A stretch of 12,024 bases of DNA, from contig LKUF01000502.1 of assembly GCA_001412335.1 (NCBI GenBank), positions 1-12,024 of the forward strand, given 5' to 3'. This document shows positions 1 to 6,022 of this stretch, piece after piece. The notes beneath the pieces were generated by a model. That model saw nothing but the letters and a program-made list of their open reading frames with translations, had not been told where the DNA came from and did not search any database. This DNA comes from Methanolinea sp. SDB (GTDB lineage: Archaea > Halobacteriota > Methanomicrobia > Methanomicrobiales > Methanospirillaceae). Positions within the stretch are counted from its first letter, which is position 1. Each line of letters starts with the position of its first letter. Position numbers and translations under genes: made by a program.

Positions 1-294
1 GTTGTCGCGGTGCGAAAGGAGATCGCCTGCCTGATCACGGAGAGGGACCTGGAAGAGGTCGATTGCTCAGACCTTGAAGACCTGGTCATCATACCCGGGA
101 GGGCTTTTGTCCATGACAGGGAGGCCGGACGGATCCTCTCGCGGGACGGCGTGGAGAGGACGGTGATGCGGGGGCCCGAGATGCTCACCGCCGATGCCGA
201 GACAAGCATGGGTATGACCCAAAACGGTGTCCTCCAGATCGAGATGGTGGGGCTGGCCGACCTCATCAGGCTGATCAACAGGTACGGGAACTGA
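1..294 (+). CDS. Unrecognised protein, probably 5'-truncated by the window edge
   Basis: I do not recognise this product. The frame is open from base 1 to a TGA at 292-294. A GTG at 10 would give a 94-residue protein, but no Shine-Dalgarno sequence is visible before it and the frame continues to the left edge, so the gene probably starts outside the window. The visible part is acidic and soluble, with no membrane segment, cysteine cluster or known catalytic motif. It begins with a charged helix-like stretch rich in Glu and Asp, has a central part containing GRAFVHD and a Met-rich segment (MLTADAETSMGM), and ends in a likely amphipathic helix (LADLIRLINRYGN). It lies upstream of the rps15 operon on the same strand but is separated by 217 noncoding bases, so it is probably a different transcription unit. 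The frame is convincing; function is unknown. Confidence 0.65.
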   Translation, partial: VVAVRKEIACLITERDLEEVDCSDLEDLVIIPGRAFVHDREAGRILSRDGVERTVMRGPEMLTADAETSMGMTQNGVLQIEMVGLADLIRLINRYGN

Positions 295-330
295 ACAAGC
301 GGTTTCCATTCTCCTGGCAGGTACGATAGC

Positions 331-338
331 ATTATAAT
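331..338 (+). promoter_or_regulatory. Candidate TATA box for the rps15 operon
   Basis: ATTATAAT at 331-338 follows CGATAGC, which could be a purine-containing BRE. It is the best TATA-like octamer in the 295-511 gap. Archaeal initiation usually falls about 25 bases downstream of the TATA centre, which would put the transcript start near 358-362. That is exactly where a strong hairpin begins, and it gives rps15 a leader of about 150 bases. Other AT-rich stretches near 371-382 are possible alternatives. The assignment rests on sequence similarity alone. Confidence 0.4.
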
Positions 339-360
339 ACAATCTGCTGATTTAGTAGGT

Positions 361-499
361 AGCACTCTTTCATTTTATGAAAGTGCTGGCATATGTAAGT
401 CCGACGTGCCGCTCCCGGCACGGCCCCCCGAGAAATTGGGCTTTGGGATTACAGAGAGTCGGCCATTTTTTGACTCTTTTCGGATTTGCATGAATATTT
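361..499 (+). promoter_or_regulatory. Structured 5' leader of rps15 (candidate autoregulatory RNA)
   Basis: This noncoding stretch can form several helices. AGCACT at 361-366 pairs with AGTGCT at 382-387, and the stem continues through TTCAT/ATGAA (369-373/377-381) over a 2-base bulge. CGTGCCG at 405-411 pairs perfectly with CGGCACG at 416-422 across a 4-base loop. GCCC at 423-426 can pair with GGGC at 438-441. CCGAC at 401-405 can pair with GTCGG at 458-462, closing the last two hairpins into a three-way junction. AGAGTC at 455-460 can instead pair with GACTCT at 472-477, which excludes that closing stem. A T6 run lies at 466-471. The pairings are read directly from the sequence; a regulatory role is inference, prompted by the known binding of S15 to three-way junctions in 16S rRNA and in some bacterial rpsO leaders. 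Confidence 0.45.
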
Positions 500-506
500 G
501 GGAGGT
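500..506 (+). promoter_or_regulatory. Ribosome binding site of rps15
   Basis: GGGAGGT lies 5 bases before the ATG at 512 and is complementary to the archaeal 16S rRNA 3' end. It fixes the rps15 start and shows that the transcript has a leader. Confidence 0.8.
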
Positions 507-511
507 TAACA

Positions 512-970
512 ATGGCAAGAATGCACGCACGCCGACGGGGTGATTCAGGATCCGTCCGGCCATACAGGAAAGAATCCCCTGAATGGGCCAATACAGATGT
601 AGAGGCAATCGAGAAGATCATCGTTGATCTCAAGAAGGAAGGGGTCTCCAGCAGCCGGATCGGACTCATACTCCGGGACAAGTACGGTGTGCCTGATGTG
701 AAGCTGATCACCGGAAAGCGGATCGGCCAGATCATCAGGGAGAAAGGAATGGAATCCGAGATCCCCGAAGATCTCCGGAACCTTATTGAGAAAGCGCTCG
801 GTTTGAGAAAGCACCTCTCCGAGAACAAGAACGACCTGCATAACAAGCGCCAGCTGCAGCTGACCGAGTCGAAGGTCCGCCGCCTGGTCCGCTATTACGT
901 GGGCTGCGGCAGGTTACCCAAAGGCTGGAGTTACAAGCCGGAGACTGCCGAGATTCTCCTGTCCAGATGA
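512..970 (+). CDS. rps15: 30S ribosomal protein S15 (uS15)
   Basis: Small-subunit ribosomal protein that binds the central domain of 16S rRNA at the helix 20-21-22 junction early in assembly. The 152-residue length is normal for the archaeal/eukaryotic S15/S13e type, which is longer than the bacterial protein of about 89 residues because of an N-terminal extension. The extension is visible here (MARMHARRRGDSGSVRPYRK, then a PEW segment typical of the family). The conserved S15 core follows, with KRIGQIIREKG, the charged segment LRKHLSENKNDLHNKRQLQL, and SKVRRLVRYYV. The ATG at 512 has a strong Shine-Dalgarno. It is the first gene of a tight operon; the next gene starts 3 bases after its stop. 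Its unusually long structured leader may allow feedback control, which is inferred. Confidence 0.97.
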   Translation: MARMHARRRGDSGSVRPYRKESPEWANTDVEAIEKIIVDLKKEGVSSSRIGLILRDKYGVPDVKLITGKRIGQIIREKGMESEIPEDLRNLIEKALGLRKHLSENKNDLHNKRQLQLTESKVRRLVRYYVGCGRLPKGWSYKPETAEILLSR

Positions 971-973
971 GAT

Positions 974-2191
974 ATGTCACTCGATGAAGCCGCATCACAG
1001 CTCGCAGACCACCTGGCAAGGCAGGAATTCGTGGAAGTCTATGCACACCACGACGCCGACGGCATAGCCGCTGCCTCGATCCTCTGCATTGCGATGCTTC
1101 GCAGGAAGATGAGATTCCGGCTTCGGATCAAGGCACGGATCAATGCGGGAGACTTTACCCCTGGCGCCGGCGTGCTGCTTTGTGATTTCGGCTCAGGCAT
1201 CGAAGAACTCCCGGAAGAGGTGATGGTGGTAGATCACCACCTCCCACGCTTCAGGGGCGGCCTCCATGTCAATCCCAGGCTTTTTGGGGTAGATGGTGAC
1301 AGGGAACTGTCCGCTGCCGGAACAGCATATCTCGTGGCGAGAAAACTTGGGGACAACCGCGATCTTGCCGGACTTGCGATGCTCGGCATTCTTGGAGATG
1401 GGCAGGACCTGGAGGGCAAGAACCTTGAGATCTTCAATGAGGCGGTCGCCCAGTCCGTCATCACCCCGGAGAGGGGGTACAGGCTTCCCGGGAGAGACAT
1501 GCATGAATCTCTCCTCTCGGCCATCAATCCCTACCTGCACCAGATAAGCGGCGATGAGATGGCTGCTGCAGACCTGATTGACGCGGCGTCCGGGGAAGAC
1601 GAACCCGAACCCGACGTGCTGCTGTCGCTGATCGTGATGCGGATAAGCCCGTATTCGCCGGTGGAGACATTAACAAGCCTTTACGGGGACCGGTTCTCTC
1701 TCGAACGGGAGATCATCCCCGACGCCCATGCATTCACCGCCGTCGTTGACGCCTGCGGGAAGTGCGGACGTGGCGGCCTTGCCGCATCGCTCTGTCTCCG
1801 TTCCCCTGACGGGCTTGCAGAAGCATGGGAGACCGCCATCCACCACCGGATGCGGGTCGTGCACGCGATCAGGGCAGCCCTGCAGAAGGGGGGTGAAGAC
1901 GGCTTTTTCCAGGTCGACGAGGTATCGGTTGCGAGTGATGTCGCCGATGCCATCTCGCGGGACAGCCTCATCGAGACCCCGATCCTTGTCGCCACAAAGG
2001 CAAAGGAGCTCTGCTATATCTCTGCACGGTCACCACACGACCTCTCCATCGACCTTGGCGACGCAGTCAGGGAAGCTGCGGTGCAGAGCGGAGGGTTCGG
2101 CGGCGGACACAGGCGAAGGGCCGGAGCCACGATCAGCTCATCGAGACTGGACCAGTTCAGGACACATCTTGCAGAGGTGCTTGCTGCATGA
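974..2191 (+). CDS. DHH-family phosphoesterase, archaeal RecJ-like nuclease
   Basis: Predicted metal-dependent nuclease of the DHH superfamily. Archaeal members include exonucleases and GINS-associated proteins of the replisome; which activity applies here cannot be read from sequence. The manganese-binding motifs look intact: HHDADG at residues 25-30 (motif I), an Asp in CDFG at about 71, the DHH triad at 87-89, and GDGQ at 141-144. The C-terminal DHHA1 substrate-binding domain ends with GGGHRRRAG at about 376-384. Length (405 residues) suits archaeal RecJ-like proteins and is shorter than bacterial RecJ. The ATG at 974 lies 3 bases after the rps15 stop, and the last bases overlap pcc1 by ATGA, so the two are probably translationally coupled. 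Placement beside rps15 and KEOPS genes is common in archaea. Family assignment is firm; the exact substrate (DNA or RNA) is uncertain. Confidence 0.92.
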   Translation: MSLDEAASQLADHLARQEFVEVYAHHDADGIAAASILCIAMLRRKMRFRLRIKARINAGDFTPGAGVLLCDFGSGIEELPEEVMVVDHHLPRFRGGLHVNPRLFGVDGDRELSAAGTAYLVARKLGDNRDLAGLAMLGILGDGQDLEGKNLEIFNEAVAQSVITPERGYRLPGRDMHESLLSAINPYLHQISGDEMAAADLIDAASGEDEPEPDVLLSLIVMRISPYSPVETLTSLYGDRFSLEREIIPDAHAFTAVVDACGKCGRGGLAASLCLRSPDGLAEAWETAIHHRMRVVHAIRAALQKGGEDGFFQVDEVSVASDVADAISRDSLIETPILVATKAKELCYISARSPHDLSIDLGDAVREAAVQSGGFGGGHRRRAGATISSSRLDQFRTHLAEVLAA

Positions 2192-2412
2192 AAAGAATTG
2201 AAGGGACCATACGGACACGGCACAGGTACCCGGAATGCGTAGCCGGTGCGGTCAGACCGGACAACCTCTCCAGCATGCGGACCAGTGAGATGGACGGCAT
2301 GGTGGTGACAACGGTTGTCGGGAGCCAGGCAAGGTCCGTCATCGCATCGGTCGACGATTACCTGATGAATCTTGCAGTAGCGGAGGAGCTATGCGGTCTC
2401 ACTTTGAGATGA
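2188..2412 (+). CDS. pcc1: KEOPS complex subunit Pcc1
   Basis: Small subunit of the KEOPS complex, which makes the t6A modification at position 37 of ANN-decoding tRNAs. Pcc1 is the dimerisation platform that contacts Kae1. The 74-residue frame has the family features: an N-terminal beta strand, the AVRPDNL segment (residues 20-26) with the typical PDN turn, a middle strand pair (MVVTTVVGS), and the C-terminal helix RSVIASVDDYLMNLAVAEEL. It is slightly shorter than the usual 80-90 residues. The ATG overlaps the preceding TGA (ATGA), and its last 22 bases overlap the start of serS, so translation is likely coupled on both sides. Kae1, Bud32 and Cgi121 are not in the window. Confidence is high from the signature and operon position. 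Confidence 0.88.
   Translation: MKRIEGTIRTRHRYPECVAGAVRPDNLSSMRTSEMDGMVVTTVVGSQARSVIASVDDYLMNLAVAEELCGLTLR
2382..2388 (+). promoter_or_regulatory. Ribosome binding site of serS, inside pcc1
   Basis: GGAGGAG lies a few bases before the ATG at 2391, still within the pcc1 reading frame. It supports 2391 over the later in-frame ATG at 2409 as the serS start. Confidence 0.75.
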
Positions 2413-3935
2413 ATGCAACTCTCCAGTTCAGCGGGGAGATAACCACAGAGGCACAGGCTGCCTTAAAGAAACTGATAGAGGACTCGAACCAGGTCCATTT
2501 CTGGAAGGGAGTCCCGAAGGGAATAACCGACCCGGCAGAGATCGGCCAGATTACCGGCATACCGCGGTTCGGGAAGACCTCCGTTGATCTCAGCTTCGTC
2601 AGCGGGCCGTATACCAGGGTCCATGATGCCCTCTTCCGGTTCAGGAAACAGGTGGCACCTGTCATGGGAAAGCACAGGCTCGGACTGCGGGGAATCGATG
2701 TCAACGGGTACCGGATTACCGTCTCGGGGGACTTTCCCGAGGGGTTCCATATACCCAGGCTGCCGTTTATCAGGGAGTCCTCCCTCGAGGACGGGACACT
2801 CACGCTTGTCCTTGATGTATGCGAATCGGACCTGGAGAACAAGATTCCCGACCGCCTGGTCCGCCTCATCGAGGAGAAAGTCCAGGCCGCAACCTACGGT
2901 GGGAAGGGCGAACACTGGGATCTCGTCTTCGAGAGCGGGAAAAAATCCCGGTACTCGGAGACGGACCCCACCGCCGAGATGGTGAAACGGGGCTGGATCA
3001 AGCATTCATCTGCGAGGGGACAGTGGATTCACGGCCCGCAGTCGGTCCAGCTCTTCCGGGCGTTCGAAAAGATCGTCCTGGACGAGATCATCGGGCCCAT
3101 GGGGTTCTCGGAGATGATCTTTCCCAAGCTCGTCCCGTGGGATGTCTGGAAGCGGTCAGGACACGCAAAAGGGGTCTACCCCGAGATCTACTATGTCTGC
3201 ACGCCAAAGACACGCGATCCCTCCTTCTGGGAAGACATAGGCGACTACTTCAAGGTCACCGGCGAGGTCTGGGTCGAGGAGATAAAAAAGAGGATCGACG
3301 GTCCTATCGGCGGGCTCTGCTATGCCCAGTGCCCACCCTTCTGGCCATTCCTGCAGGGCGAGACACTGGCAAACGACTGTCTCCCGGCACGGATCTTTGA
3401 CCGGAGCGGAACATCGCACCGCTACGAGAGCGGAGGCATTCACGGTATCGAACGCGTCGATGAATTCCACAGGATCGAGGTCCTGTGGCTCGGAACCGCA
3501 GAACAGACAGTACAGATCGCCGATGATCTCCACGAGGCCTACCGCCACGTCTTCGAGGATATCCTCGAGCTCGAGTGGCGATGTGCACGGGTCACCCCCT
3601 GGTTCATGGCGCAGGAAGGGATGATCGAGACTGATGAGCCCGGCCAGGAGAGCGGATGTGAGGCGAGGATAGGCACAATGGACTACGAGGCCTTCCTCCC
3701 GTACAGCAGCAACTGGCTGGAATTCCAGAACGTGAGCATCAATGGCGACAAGTATCCAAAAGGGTTTTCAGTAAAGATACAGAGCGGCGCCGATTGCTGG
3801 TCCGGGTGTTCAGGTATAGGGCTCGAACGCTGGACGGCCGCATTTCTCGCGCAGAAAGGGCTGGATATCGAAAACTGGCCTTCTGGAGTGGCAGAAATTG
3901 TCGGAGAACTCAATGAATTATTTAAATTCCTTTGA
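2391..3935 (+). CDS. serS: Type-2 (methanogen-type) serine--tRNA ligase
   Basis: Charges tRNA-Ser, and tRNA-Sec where present, with serine. This is the rare zinc-dependent form known mainly from methanogens, not the common SerRS. The sequence has the family's long N-terminal tRNA-binding domain and the class II core: RGQWIHGPQS, then motif 2 around RYESGGIHGIERVDEFHRIE (from residue 344), and motif 3 as GIGLERW (from about 475). The three zinc ligands known from the Methanosarcina enzyme align with Cys314 (in YAQCPPFW), Glu363 (in HRIEV) and Cys473 (in CWSGCSG). Length 514 is normal. The start at 2391 has a strong Shine-Dalgarno, and its MRSHFEMNA resembles the N-terminus of the Methanosarcina protein as I recall it. 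An ATG at 2409 that overlaps the pcc1 stop is the alternative. Co-transcription with ribosomal and t6A genes fits a translation role. Confidence 0.96.
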   Translation: MRSHFEMNATLQFSGEITTEAQAALKKLIEDSNQVHFWKGVPKGITDPAEIGQITGIPRFGKTSVDLSFVSGPYTRVHDALFRFRKQVAPVMGKHRLGLRGIDVNGYRITVSGDFPEGFHIPRLPFIRESSLEDGTLTLVLDVCESDLENKIPDRLVRLIEEKVQAATYGGKGEHWDLVFESGKKSRYSETDPTAEMVKRGWIKHSSARGQWIHGPQSVQLFRAFEKIVLDEIIGPMGFSEMIFPKLVPWDVWKRSGHAKGVYPEIYYVCTPKTRDPSFWEDIGDYFKVTGEVWVEEIKKRIDGPIGGLCYAQCPPFWPFLQGETLANDCLPARIFDRSGTSHRYESGGIHGIERVDEFHRIEVLWLGTAEQTVQIADDLHEAYRHVFEDILELEWRCARVTPWFMAQEGMIETDEPGQESGCEARIGTMDYEAFLPYSSNWLEFQNVSINGDKYPKGFSVKIQSGADCWSGCSGIGLERWTAAFLAQKGLDIENWPSGVAEIVGELNELFKFL

Positions 3936-3937
3936 AT

Positions 3938-3943
3938 GGTGAT
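3938..3943 (+). promoter_or_regulatory. Ribosome binding site deciding the eS1 start
   Basis: GGTGAT matches the 3' part of the archaeal Shine-Dalgarno consensus and lies 3 bases before the ATG at 3947. It argues against the in-frame TTG at 3932 that overlaps the serS stop. Confidence 0.65.
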
Positions 3944-3946
3944 AGA

Positions 3947-4540
3947 ATGGCAAGAAAAAAACAGGTTGGAAGAAGAGTTGAAGGATGGAAGACAAAGAGC
4001 TGGTACAAGGTATATACCCCTGATAACCTGGGGAAAGTTTATATCGGCGACACCATCGCAAATGACGCAGAAAACGTGGTCGGCAGGGTAATGCAGACCA
4101 CGCTTGGCGAGATCACGAACGATTATTCAAGGCAGAACGTGAAGATGAGATTCAGGATCGCAAGCGTTGCCGGCGACTCGGCATACACGGAGTTCCTGGG
4201 GCATGAACTGACCCGTGACTACCTCAGGTCCATGGTGAAGCGCCGCACGTCCCGTATCGACTGCACTATCCCGGTCACGACAAAAGACGGCAAAAAGGTG
4301 AGTCTCACGGTGACCTGCTATACCCTCACCAGGGCAAACCTCTCACAGGCCCATGCAATCCGGGGAGCCATACTGGAAAAGGTCCGCTCCCTTGGAACAG
4401 AGGGTGATTTCAATGGTCTCATCAACGGCATCGTGACCGGTGAGATCTCCAAGGAAGTCTTCAAGACTGTCAAGGAGATCTTCCCCGTCAGACGGGTGGA
4501 GATCATCAAGTCAAAGGTCGGTACGGTAAAGACCGCGTGA
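3947..4540 (+). CDS. rps3ae: 30S ribosomal protein eS1 (S3Ae)
   Basis: Archaeal/eukaryotic small-subunit protein eS1, located on the platform near the mRNA exit. From ATG 3947 the product has 197 residues, normal for archaea. Family features include the basic N-terminus MARKKQVGRRVEGWKTKSWY, the KVYTP segment, the GRVMQTTLGEI stretch, and the later MVKRRTSRIDCTIPVTTKDG and FPVRRVEIIKSKVG segments. The in-frame TTG at 3932 would add five residues, but GGTGAT before 3947 favours the ATG. It follows serS after 11 bases and is the last gene of the operon, since a strong terminator-like hairpin lies 49 bases beyond the stop. An AT-rich TTATTTAAATT at 3918-3928 inside the end of serS might give it an extra promoter; this is weak. 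Confidence 0.97.
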   Translation: MARKKQVGRRVEGWKTKSWYKVYTPDNLGKVYIGDTIANDAENVVGRVMQTTLGEITNDYSRQNVKMRFRIASVAGDSAYTEFLGHELTRDYLRSMVKRRTSRIDCTIPVTTKDGKKVSLTVTCYTLTRANLSQAHAIRGAILEKVRSLGTEGDFNGLINGIVTGEISKEVFKTVKEIFPVRRVEIIKSKVGTVKTA

Positions 4541-4588
4541 GGAGAAGGCACTGATCCGCCCTCCTGCCAGGGAGAGGCGTCTGCCGCT

Positions 4589-4629
4589 CCTGTTTTCCCC
4601 CCCGGAAAACGGGAAGACTTTTTCTTTTT
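4589..4629 (+). terminator. Hairpin and T-tract terminator of the rps15-rps3ae operon
   Basis: CCTGTTTTCC at 4589-4598 pairs with GGAAAACGGG at 4604-4613 (10 base pairs with one G-U, loop of five C). It is followed by two T5 runs at 4619-4623 and 4625-4629. Archaeal termination depends chiefly on T-tracts; here both elements are present 49 to 89 bases after the eS1 stop. A third T6 run at 4652-4657 could act as a backup. Confidence 0.75.
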
Positions 4630-4660
4630 GTATCACATAGCAGATGCAATCTTTTTTAGC

Positions 4661-4736
4661 CTGCCGGAATCCTTCCTGGCAGAGCCAGCGATGAGTGGTA
4701 GGGCATCGCATCCCCGGTGAATCCGGGTTCAAGGAT
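4661..4736 (+). promoter_or_regulatory. Structured RNA upstream of apgM (leader or separate small RNA)
   Basis: The 4541-4771 gap holds the operon terminator and then this stretch. CTGCC/GGCAG (4661-4665/4678-4682) with GGAA/TTCC inside (4666-4669/4673-4676) forms one hairpin. GCGATG/CATCGC (4688-4693/4704-4709) forms a second. CCCGG/CCGGG (4713-4717/4723-4727) forms a third. ATCCTT at 4669-4674 is also perfectly complementary to AAGGAT at 4731-4736. That pairing breaks the first hairpin and encloses the other two in a three-way junction. The pairings are seen directly. Whether this is an apgM leader or a separate RNA is unknown; no clear TATA box is visible for either. Confidence 0.4.
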
Positions 4737-4771
4737 AGTCATAAGACAAACCGAAACCAAAACTCTCCTTG

Positions 4772-6007
4772 ATGACTGCCGAGAAGATCCTTTTGTGTGT
4801 GCTCGACGGGGTTTCCGACCGGCCCTGCCCCGAACTCGGTAACCGGACACCGTTACAGGCCGCACACACACCGAACCTCGATACCCTGGCACGTGAGGGG
4901 ATCTGCGGGATAATGGACACGATAGCCCCGGGAATACGGCCCGGTTCCGATACCGCCCATCTGAGCCTGCTCGGGTATCCCCCTGAGAGATACTATACCG
5001 GCCGTGGACCGCTCGAGGCCGAAGGGTGCGGGATCCACATGGAGAAGGGGATGATCGGCTTTCGTGCAAACTATGCAACTATCGATGGTGAAGGCATCGT
5101 AATCGACCGGCGTGCCGGTCGCATCTCCGACACGGGTGCTCTTTCCAGGGCTATCCAGGAAGAAGTCGATCTCACGTCCTTTGGTGTAGAGTTCTTACTC
5201 AGGTCAGGAGCCGGCCACCGTGCAGCTCTTGCCTTCAGGGGGGAGGGACTCGGAGCAGGGGTCAGCTCGAACGATCCGAAGAAGGAGGGGGCCTTTCCAC
5301 ACAGATTCGAGGCGCTCACATCAAAGCCCGAAGATCGAAAGACTGCTGATGTGTTGAATGAATTCACGCAACAGGCCGGAGAGATCCTCCGCGAACAGCC
5401 GCTCAACCAGGAGAGAGAGAAGAGAGGAGAACTGCCGGCAAATATGGTCCTCATACGTGGTGCGGGCCAGATGGGGCATTACGAGCCATTCAACGAAAAA
5501 TATGGGATGAAAGGGTCGGTAATCGCTGCAGCAACCCTTATTACCGGAATCGGGACCGTTGTAGGACTCACCAGGGTCGATGTGCAGGGTGCCACGGGAT
5601 CTGCGAATACGAACCTTGATGCAAAGATCAGGGCCACCATATCGGAACTGGAGATCGCGGACTTTGTCCTTCTCAACATCAAGGGTGCCGACGAGGCGGG
5701 GCATGACGGCAACGCCCAGAAGAAGAAGGACTTTATCGAGGTGATCGACAAGGCCCTCGCCCCCCTAAAAGACCTGGAGAATTGCCTGCTCGCATTCTGT
5801 GCTGATCACAGTACCCCGTGCAGCGTGAAGGACCACAGTGGTGACCCGGTTCCGCTTCTCATCCATGGCGAAGGAGTGCGGGTGGATGGCGTGGATCGGT
5901 ACGACGAGATTGCATGTGCGGGCGGCGGACTCCACAGGATACGCGGTGAGTCCCTCATGCCCATCCTGCTCGACCTGGTGAACCATTCACGAAAATACGG
6001 GGCCTGA
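4772..6007 (+). CDS. apgM: 2,3-bisphosphoglycerate-independent phosphoglycerate mutase, archaeal ApgM type
   Basis: Interconverts 3- and 2-phosphoglycerate in glycolysis/gluconeogenesis; in an autotrophic methanogen mainly gluconeogenic. It belongs to the alkaline phosphatase superfamily. From ATG 4772 the protein has 411 residues, normal for archaeal ApgM. Visible metal and catalytic residues include Asp12 in LCVLDGVSDRP, the phosphoryl-accepting Ser59 in RPGSDTAHLS, Asp307 and His311 in ADEAGHDGN, Asp345-His346 in ADHSTP, and His355 in KDHSGDPVP. A TTG one codon earlier is an alternative start; an in-frame TAA at 4742 precludes anything further upstream. No Shine-Dalgarno is visible before the start, unlike the ribosomal genes, so a leaderless transcript or unusual initiation behind the structured region is possible. 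The next gene begins 15 bases after its stop. Confidence 0.95.
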   Translation: MTAEKILLCVLDGVSDRPCPELGNRTPLQAAHTPNLDTLAREGICGIMDTIAPGIRPGSDTAHLSLLGYPPERYYTGRGPLEAEGCGIHMEKGMIGFRANYATIDGEGIVIDRRAGRISDTGALSRAIQEEVDLTSFGVEFLLRSGAGHRAALAFRGEGLGAGVSSNDPKKEGAFPHRFEALTSKPEDRKTADVLNEFTQQAGEILREQPLNQEREKRGELPANMVLIRGAGQMGHYEPFNEKYGMKGSVIAAATLITGIGTVVGLTRVDVQGATGSANTNLDAKIRATISELEIADFVLLNIKGADEAGHDGNAQKKKDFIEVIDKALAPLKDLENCLLAFCADHSTPCSVKDHSGDPVPLLIHGEGVRVDGVDRYDEIACAGGGLHRIRGESLMPILLDLVNHSRKYGA

Positions 6008-6022
6008 GGGGTGAATGGAAAA

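Noticed and set aside
2409..2411. ATG 2409, overlapping the pcc1 stop as ATGA, as the serS start.
   Set aside because: The ATG at 2391 has a strong Shine-Dalgarno and its N-terminus aligns better with the family; 2409 remains possible but less likely.
2463..3005. A 180-residue minus-strand open frame within serS.
   Set aside because: It lies wholly inside the type-2 SerRS coding region, which is continuous and family-matching; long antisense frames are expected in GC-rich DNA.
3932..3946. TTG 3932 as the eS1 start.
   Set aside because: It overlaps the serS stop and lacks a Shine-Dalgarno; GGTGAT just before the ATG at 3947 and the family N-terminus favour the ATG.
4656..4740. A tRNA gene before apgM, suggested by AGTGGTAGGG in a hairpin loop and GGTTCAA at 4726-4732.
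   Set aside because: No 7-base acceptor stem, anticodon arm or proper T-stem can be formed around these pieces; GGTTCAA has no flanking 5-base stem.
4656..4752. A box C/D or H/ACA guide RNA (CGATGAG near 4690, ACA at 4746).
   Set aside because: No CTGA box D follows the C-like box, and no 5' strand matches the bases just before the ACA, so neither architecture is complete.
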